From positions 1 to 10,529 of the forward strand of contig JAIVJP010000007.1 of assembly GCA_020199975.1 (NCBI GenBank): a stretch of DNA of 10,529 nucleotides. The letters run 5' to 3'. Below, piece after piece: positions 7,042 to 10,529 of the stretch. The notes under the pieces were generated by a model, which searched no databases, was not told the DNA's origin, and worked only from the letters and a program-made list of their open reading frames with translations. How positions within the stretch are numbered: the first letter of the stretch is position 1; each line of letters opens with the position of its first letter. The position numbers and the translations under genes are program-made. This stretch comes from Acidobacteriota bacterium. GTDB taxonomy: Bacteria; Acidobacteriota; Blastocatellia; Pyrinomonadales; Pyrinomonadaceae.

Positions 7042-7170
7042 CTAGCAAAGCTTCTGTTCTGATGCTGCCTTGGGCGTTTTGCGGAAAAGAAGGATTCCGG
7101 CAAACACGAACCAGCCGAGTATCACTACCGCAGTCGCGAGTACCGGAAAGAACCCGAAGTCAAAGTTCAT
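7042..7170 (-). CDS. 42-residue single-span membrane protein
   Basis: A short ATG-to-TAG frame encodes 42 residues: a short acidic start (MNFDFGFF), one clear membrane segment (about 9-30, PVLATAVVILGWFVFAGILLF) and a basic cytoplasmic tail (RKTPKAASEQKLC). It starts 9 bases after the stop of the thioredoxin-like gene and ends 23 bases before pyruvate kinase, filling the gap almost exactly, as a real operon gene would. The size and layout resemble CcmD-like or other small subunits that accompany redox lipoproteins, but there is no specific motif, so I do not name it. No strong ribosome binding site is seen, so translation may be coupled to the upstream gene. Confidence 0.6.
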   Translation of the reverse strand: MNFDFGFFPVLATAVVILGWFVFAGILLFRKTPKAASEQKLC

Positions 7171-7179
7171 ACGCTTGTT

Positions 7180-7785
7180 TCACTTCGCACCAATCATGAG
7201 CGCGGATTTTATGACCTGCTCCAACTCTTTAGGCACGGAGTCGTCGTAGCCTATGAATCTTTTCACGAGTTGTCCACCGCGATCGAATACAAATGTCTGC
7301 GGAATGCTATCGTCATCAGAGAGAAAAAGATCGCTCAGAAGCTTGTCGGGAAAGCCGAGTGGATATGGAATATTGAACTCGGCCGCGAAAGCCGCTACTT
7401 TCACGCGATCGTCCGGTCCGCCTACGTTAAGTCCCACGACTTGCAAACCATGGGTGCCGGAACGGCGCTGAAGCTCGCTAAGATGTGGGATGCTCTTGCG
7501 GCAAGGGGTGCACCACGTGGCATAAAAATCCAAAACGACAACCTGACCACGAAAATCCGTCAGCCTCACGCGGCGGCCGTCAATCATGGTCCAACCCATC
7601 TCGGCGCCGGCGCCTTCTGCGCTCAAAGGTGGCATTGGATAGGTGGTGTTTGGCGGGCCAGACAAGCCAGGCGTGGCTTCGCTCGTCGTGCTTGATTCTT
7701 TTCTGCTGCAGCCGACAGAGAAGACTGCACAAGCAACCAGTAACGAAAGGGCGGCTGTGCGAGCGCGAGTATTCGATCTAGACAT
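7180..7785 (-). CDS. TlpA/ResA-like thioredoxin-fold lipoprotein
   Basis: This encodes a 201-residue membrane-anchored thiol-disulfide oxidoreductase, predicted to act on the outer face of the inner membrane or in the periplasm. Residues 1-26 form a lipoprotein signal (basic start, hydrophobic LSLLVACAVFSVGC, acylated Cys26). A Ser/Thr/Pro-rich linker (27-55) leads to an AhpC-TSA/redoxin-type domain: strand VVVLDFYATW, active site WCTPC (91-95), helix PHLSELQRRS, strand LQVVGLNVG, and the cis-proline loop SIPQTFVFD (160-168). Such proteins reduce apocytochrome c or other exported thiols. I use ATG 7785 rather than a start at 7869 because only the shorter form puts the signal peptide at the N-terminus. 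A TAGAAT box (7814-7819) could be its -10 element, without a good -35. It heads the minus-strand group that continues into pyruvate kinase. Confidence 0.9.
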   Translation of the reverse strand: MSRSNTRARTAALSLLVACAVFSVGCSRKESSTTSEATPGLSGPPNTTYPMPPLSAEGAGAEMGWTMIDGRRVRLTDFRGQVVVLDFYATWCTPCRKSIPHLSELQRRSGTHGLQVVGLNVGGPDDRVKVAAFAAEFNIPYPLGFPDKLLSDLFLSDDDSIPQTFVFDRGGQLVKRFIGYDDSVPKELEQVIKSALMIGAK

Positions 7786-7924
7786 GCTTGGCTCGAATGG
7801 ATTAGTTGAAAGTATTCTACACGACTCAACCAAATCAGCGGCCACACACTTCGGCCAGGGAGCGTTCAAAGCCCTGCAAGATTCCCGGAGGTATTTGTCG
7901 GACAGCCACGAATTCGCTTAAGAA

Positions 7925-8116
7925 TCAATTGTTTTCAGTGGAATCCTTGGGAGCGTGAGGAGCATCCGCTGACTCTGAAGGAATTGGTTTACCCGGGACG
8001 CGATATTCTCCGTTCACCCAACGGCCCAGGTCTACCATCTTGCAGCGCTGAGAACAAAAGGGGCGAAAGGGATTCTCCTTCGGCTCGACAAGTTTGCCAC
8101 AGGTTGGACACTTCAT
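7925..8116 (-). CDS. yacG: DNA gyrase inhibitor YacG (zinc-ribbon protein)
   Basis: This encodes a small zinc-binding protein of 63 residues, close to the E. coli YacG length of 65. The four zinc ligands are visible: CPTC (Cys3, Cys6) and CSQRC (Cys21, Cys25), with the family's conserved stretch NPFRPFCS and the following DLGRW. In E. coli, YacG binds GyrB and blocks DNA binding by gyrase. The C-terminal tail, which contacts GyrB in the known structure, is present but low in complexity (Pro/Ser/Asp-rich). It starts 9 bases after the stop of the Crp/Fnr-type gene, so the two are very likely co-transcribed. The region after it (7786-7924) separates it from the thioredoxin gene. Confidence 0.93.
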   Translation of the reverse strand: MKCPTCGKLVEPKENPFRPFCSQRCKMVDLGRWVNGEYRVPGKPIPSESADAPHAPKDSTENN

Positions 8117-8125
8117 AGGCTGCTG

Positions 8126-8872
8126 CTAGGCGGGATTAGCTACTTTGCTCGCGAGGCTAATCTCGCGCACAAGGGATTCAGGTCGCTTCACCAGGATTCG
8201 CCGATTGACGAATTCGATCGTCCCTTCTCGCCGCATCGCATTCAAGCGCACGGTGACACTCTCGCGGGTGGACCCCACAATGGAAGCGATCTCACGGTGA
8301 GGCAGCGGGATGTCGATCAAGACCCCTCCACGGTCCGGCACTCCGTAGCGGTCGGAAAAATCGGCGAGCAGTCTGTCCAGGCGCGCGGGAATGGCATTAA
8401 GAGCAAAATCAGCGAGACGCCGTTCGGCCTGTTCAAGTCGTTGACCGATTAGGCGGAAAGTATAATCATGAAGTCGGTGGTCCTCAGCCATCCCCTTTTG
8501 AAAGTCTCCCGAAGGAATTCTCAAAAGCCGCGAGTTCGCATAGGCAACCGCGGAGTTTTCCCGACGCCCCGCTGTTGAATAGAGCGCCGATTCACCGAAG
8601 AGGGAACCCTCTGAAAGTATGTCAATCACAGCTTCTCGCTCAGTGTCGTGGTCAATACGGCAAAGCTTTATGGTTCCATGGACAATGGCATACAGCGAGT
8701 CGGCAGGATCCCCAGCCCGGTAAACGAAACGCCGGCGACGGAGATCAAGCACAACCGCGCTGCTAGCGAGCTCTGAGATTAATTGTTCACTGAGCGTGGA
8801 ACCAAAATCTAGCTGCTGGATAATGGTGGCGAGATCTGCGGCCGACAGAGCATTGGCACGCTTGGCTTGCAT
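8126..8872 (-). CDS. Crp/Fnr-family transcriptional regulator
   Basis: This encodes a 248-residue DNA-binding regulator. The N-terminal cyclic-nucleotide-binding-type beta roll spans about 23-130 (FVYRAGDPADSLYAIVHGTIKL; LSEGSLFGESALYS), followed by a long dimerisation helix (about 135-172) and a winged helix-turn-helix (about 186-230; PHREIASIVGSTRESVTVRLNAM), where STRES lies on the recognition helix. In the ligand cassette the Glu after FG is kept, but the position of the cAMP-phosphate Arg of E. coli Crp (ERSA) reads ENSA, so cAMP binding is doubtful. The Fnr-type N-terminal cysteine cluster is absent (only Cys71), so it is not an oxygen-sensing Fnr. I chose ATG 8872, since GAGAGAGG lies eight bases upstream; a GTG at 8875 adds one residue. 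It is the first gene of a likely two-gene unit with yacG. Its signal is unknown. Confidence 0.92.
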   Translation of the reverse strand: MQAKRANALSAADLATIIQQLDFGSTLSEQLISELASSAVVLDLRRRRFVYRAGDPADSLYAIVHGTIKLCRIDHDTEREAVIDILSEGSLFGESALYSTAGRRENSAVAYANSRLLRIPSGDFQKGMAEDHRLHDYTFRLIGQRLEQAERRLADFALNAIPARLDRLLADFSDRYGVPDRGGVLIDIPLPHREIASIVGSTRESVTVRLNAMRREGTIEFVNRRILVKRPESLVREISLASKVANPA

Positions 8873-9141
8873 CACTCTTGCCCTCTCTCATGGGAGATCG
8901 AGTTACAGGTTCTTGGTTAAGCTACGTAATGACAGCGCAACGATCTATCGATTCTAACGTTGGGTAGCTGTGCTGAAAATGTAAGGAAACCCCGGGGACT
9001 TTGCTCGAGGTCGTGAACTCTCTCCGTTATTGCTCGGATCGGATAATTGGGCGTGTAAAAAGCGAAACGGACAATTACTGAATCGTCGCACTTTAACATG
9101 AAGCCTGTAGTCGCGCAAGAAAATATCTAGTTATCTGGTCC
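8873..9141. other. Intergenic region between divergent genes
   Basis: This 269-base stretch separates the minus-strand Crp/Fnr-type gene from the remnant response-regulator gene. It must hold the promoter of the regulator gene, but I find no clear -35/-10 pair, no tRNA-like structure and no convincing coding frame. The 60-codon minus frame at 8917-9099 has no family features or ribosome binding site. Confidence 0.5.
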
Positions 9142-9366
9142 ATGATAGGAAAACCCTACGTTTTAGTGGTCGAGGACGACCTCGACAAACCTGAGCCTCC
9201 TGAAACGCTTTGACTTGCAGAATGCCCCTCTTCGGCCCAAACTGCACGGGAACTCCTGGCGATTGCGGATGCGGCCCTCTATGAAGCCAAACGACAGGGA
9301 CGCGACCGCGTAGCTCAAATGTCGTCAGTCGAGTCGAACTCCGAACAGGTGATGAACGTACAGTAA
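9142..9366 (+). pseudogene. Remnant of a response regulator with GGDEF domain
   Basis: This is the wreck of a REC-GGDEF (PleD-like) diguanylate cyclase gene, which would have made cyclic di-GMP under two-component control. From ATG 9142 the frame reads the typical REC start PYVLVVEDDLD. After that the natural continuation, NLSLLKRF, lies in the next frame from 9188, so one extra A in the AAA at 9187-9189 has shifted the frame; the original frame then stops at TGA 9211-9213. From about 9214, back in the first frame, comes the C-terminal end of a GGDEF domain: ARELLAIADAALYEAKRQGR followed by DRV, ending at TAA 9364-9366. Nearly all of REC (including the phosphorylated Asp and Lys), the linker and the GGDEF active site are missing. 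Only about 75 codons remain of an expected 300 or so, so a large internal deletion is likely. No product is expected. Confidence 0.82.
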
Positions 9367-9367
9367 G

Positions 9368-9598
9368 AGGTCTCGAGATTCAGGTGCCACGTCTAGGGCA
9401 TGGCAGCGAGCGGCACGGCGTAAGGCACGCGAGCTTGATGAGAAGTATGCAATCTCCGATCTTGTTGAGGAGGGATCTCGGGTTGCTGAAAAGGCTGCCA
9501 AACGCGGCGCTGAAACTCTTTCCAGCGGGGCGGGGAAAGTACGTGTCGAAGCGGAACGGCTGAGAGACGACGGTGAGGTCGGTGACGCGGCCAAGCGT
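9368..9598 (+). other. In-frame coding-like extension without a start codon
   Basis: The frame of the following gene stays open upstream to a TGA at 9353-9355. It encodes protein-like sequence, for example ARRKARELDEKYAISDLVEE and then AEKAAKRGAETL, rich in Ala, Lys, Glu and Arg with helical periodicity. It contains no ATG, GTG or TTG in frame before 9599. This strongly suggests that the gene once began further upstream and lost its 5' end, close to the decayed response-regulator gene. The first few codons (up to about 9398) may not be original. Confidence 0.6.
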
Positions 9599-10342
9599 TT
9601 GGCGGAAGAGGCGCTACGCGGGGCAAAGCAAGCCAGTAAGGTTGTCTGCGGGGTGGCCGGAGGTGCGGGTAAGAAAGCCGGCGAAGCCATCAACGATGCG
9701 AAGACATACTACGATCGCGCTTCACAGATTTACGATACGGGAGCAAAGTTCACACGGGCTTCGAGCGCGGCCACCGTCGGACTGATCAAAGCCCGCGACT
9801 GGATCAAGGAAAATCCCGGCAAGGCCGCGATGGTTTCTTTTTCACTTGTTCTCGGCGTGAGGATGGGTGCTTCTTTCCCCGGTCTCGACTCAGTGCTGCT
9901 GGGCTCGCACCCACACTGGCTTACACATTCAGCGCTACCTGTTTTTGGTCTGCAAAAGCTTAGCGAAAAATTCGACCGGCACCTACGTAAACAAGAAGAA
10001 CTAATCGCGCAGGGACAACTCAACGAAGCCGAGCGTAAACGCGTCGAGTTTGAACGCAAGATGACGAAGTATGTTGGTGCTCCTTTACTTGGTGCCTTCA
10101 GTTGCGCTGCAGGTGCGGCCATGTTTGCCCAGATCGTACAGCCCGGTCAGATAACCGGAGCGCCAATCAGTTGGCTACTGGGCGGCAATCCATTTCTCGA
10201 CGGCGTTTGGCTTTTCGCCAACGGAGTCATCTGCTTTCACCAGGGTTACAAGTTCTTCATGATTGCTCTGGCCGACCAGGAAGAGGTGGCTCGCGTGGTG
10301 CGCGAGATAAAAGGTCTGCTGCCCGCTGTGGCTACTTCTTAA
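9599..10342 (+). CDS. Membrane protein with helical Ala/Lys/Glu-rich N-terminus, probably 5'-truncated
   Basis: From the only standard start in frame (TTG 9599) this encodes 247 residues; I do not recognise the family. Residues 1-70 are helical and rich in Ala, Lys and Glu (EEALRGAKQASK, GKKAGEAINDAKTYYDRASQIYD), with LEA- or apolipoprotein-like periodicity, and continue the pattern seen upstream of the TTG. Hydrophobic segments lie at about 73-93, 159-180 and 199-224. A charged coiled-coil-like helix (119-156, KFDRHLRKQEELIAQGQLNE) lies between the first two. TTG 9599 lacks a ribosome binding site and cuts into the helical region, so the real start was probably upstream and is now lost; expression is uncertain. 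The coding frame itself is intact for at least 300 codons, which suggests that the loss is recent or that an unusual start is used. The convergent next gene ends 12 bases away. Confidence 0.6.
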   Translation: MAEEALRGAKQASKVVCGVAGGAGKKAGEAINDAKTYYDRASQIYDTGAKFTRASSAATVGLIKARDWIKENPGKAAMVSFSLVLGVRMGASFPGLDSVLLGSHPHWLTHSALPVFGLQKLSEKFDRHLRKQEELIAQGQLNEAERKRVEFERKMTKYVGAPLLGAFSCAAGAAMFAQIVQPGQITGAPISWLLGGNPFLDGVWLFANGVICFHQGYKFFMIALADQEEVARVVREIKGLLPAVATS

Positions 10343-10354
10343 GACGATTGCTCT

Positions 10355-10529
10355 TTAAGTGATGGTGATTGGGAACGGCCAGAAGCAGAGCGCGAAGATA
10401 ATTAGAGTAACTAGTGCGATCCAGGTACGAACCGGTCCTAGGGGTTCCATCTCTTCGGGTTGCGGATGACCCACCCGCAGCATGATGGCCAACAACACTG
10501 TATAGAGAAATCCGCTCGGGCTCCCATAC
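10355..10529 (-). CDS. C-terminal tail of a probable site-2 protease (M50-like), 5' end outside window
   Basis: On the minus strand the last 57 codons of a gene run from the right edge to TAA at 10357-10355. The sequence has a hydrophobic stretch GFLYTVLLAIMLRVGHPQP, a polar turn EEMEPLGPVRTW, and a final membrane helix IALVTLIIFALCFWPFPITIT. The combination of a G-H-P turn, a PLG-P-R linker and a last helix ending in a W-P-F-P-like motif is the usual tail of bacterial site-2 protease (peptidase M50) family proteins, where RHPP and TPVP occur at the same places. The HExxH active site would lie upstream, outside the window, so the call rests on the tail alone. Confidence 0.6.
   Translation of the reverse strand, partial: YGSPSGFLYTVLLAIMLRVGHPQPEEMEPLGPVRTWIALVTLIIFALCFWPFPITIT

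Noticed and set aside
7786..7869. N-terminal extension of the thioredoxin-like gene from 7869
   Set aside because: It would put 28 polar residues before the lipoprotein signal peptide, which would then not be at the N-terminus; a possible -10 box also lies inside it.
8917..9099. 60-codon minus-strand frame upstream of the regulator gene
   Set aside because: No ribosome binding site, no recognisable motif, and it occupies the region expected to hold the regulator's promoter.
9400..9423. ATG at 9400 as start of the last plus-strand gene
   Set aside because: It is in a different frame and meets a TAA after seven codons; it could serve only if a frameshift followed at once.
1..10529. CRISPR arrays, tRNA or rRNA genes, insertion sequences, defence systems
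   Set aside because: I saw no spaced direct repeats, no tRNA or rRNA signatures, no transposase motifs with terminal inverted repeats, and no known defence domains in any frame.

Overview
The window looks like a housekeeping stretch of a Gram-negative chromosome of moderate GC content. It holds two predicted lipoproteins, a LolA-like periplasmic protein and a site-2-protease tail, so a double-membrane cell is well supported. The gene mix (PGPGW membrane protein, LolD/LolA-like cluster, HpnH-like radical SAM enzyme, Crp/Fnr-YacG pair) and protein style suggest Acidobacteriota, perhaps Blastocatellia. That placement rests on pattern memory only and was not tested by search.

Left part, plus strand (1-3630): the 3' end of a small PGPGW-type membrane protein is followed by an envelope group. 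It comprises a large lipoprotein with a LolA/LolB-like look, a LolD-type ABC ATPase with no permease beside it, a 103-residue single-span membrane protein, and a LolA-like periplasmic carrier. The carrier has its own near-ideal sigma-70 promoter (TTGACA, 16 bases, TATAAT) overlapping the end of the preceding gene, and a strong hairpin terminator after it. Together they suggest lipoprotein or lipid traffic between the membranes. A monocistronic radical SAM gene (3758-4774) follows.

Middle part, minus strand (4839-8872), in transcription order: a Crp/Fnr-family regulator and YacG (9 bases apart); then a TlpA/ResA-like lipoprotein thioredoxin, a 42-residue single-span membrane protein, pyruvate kinase, and a membrane-anchored TPR-like protein whose GTG start overlaps the pyruvate kinase stop. 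The spacing suggests two operons.

Right part (9142-10529): this is a decayed zone. A response-regulator/diguanylate-cyclase gene is reduced to the first residues of its REC domain and the last part of its GGDEF domain, with a frameshift and a stop between them. Directly after it, a long plus-strand reading frame codes for an Ala/Lys/Glu-rich helical region and a membrane domain, but has no normal start codon at its 5' end. The window closes with the C-terminal tail of a minus-strand protein resembling M50 site-2 proteases.

I saw no RNA genes, CRISPR arrays, insertion sequences or phage genes. No clearly new multi-gene system stands out. The most interesting points are the permease-less Lol-like cluster and the deletion scar around 9142-9600.
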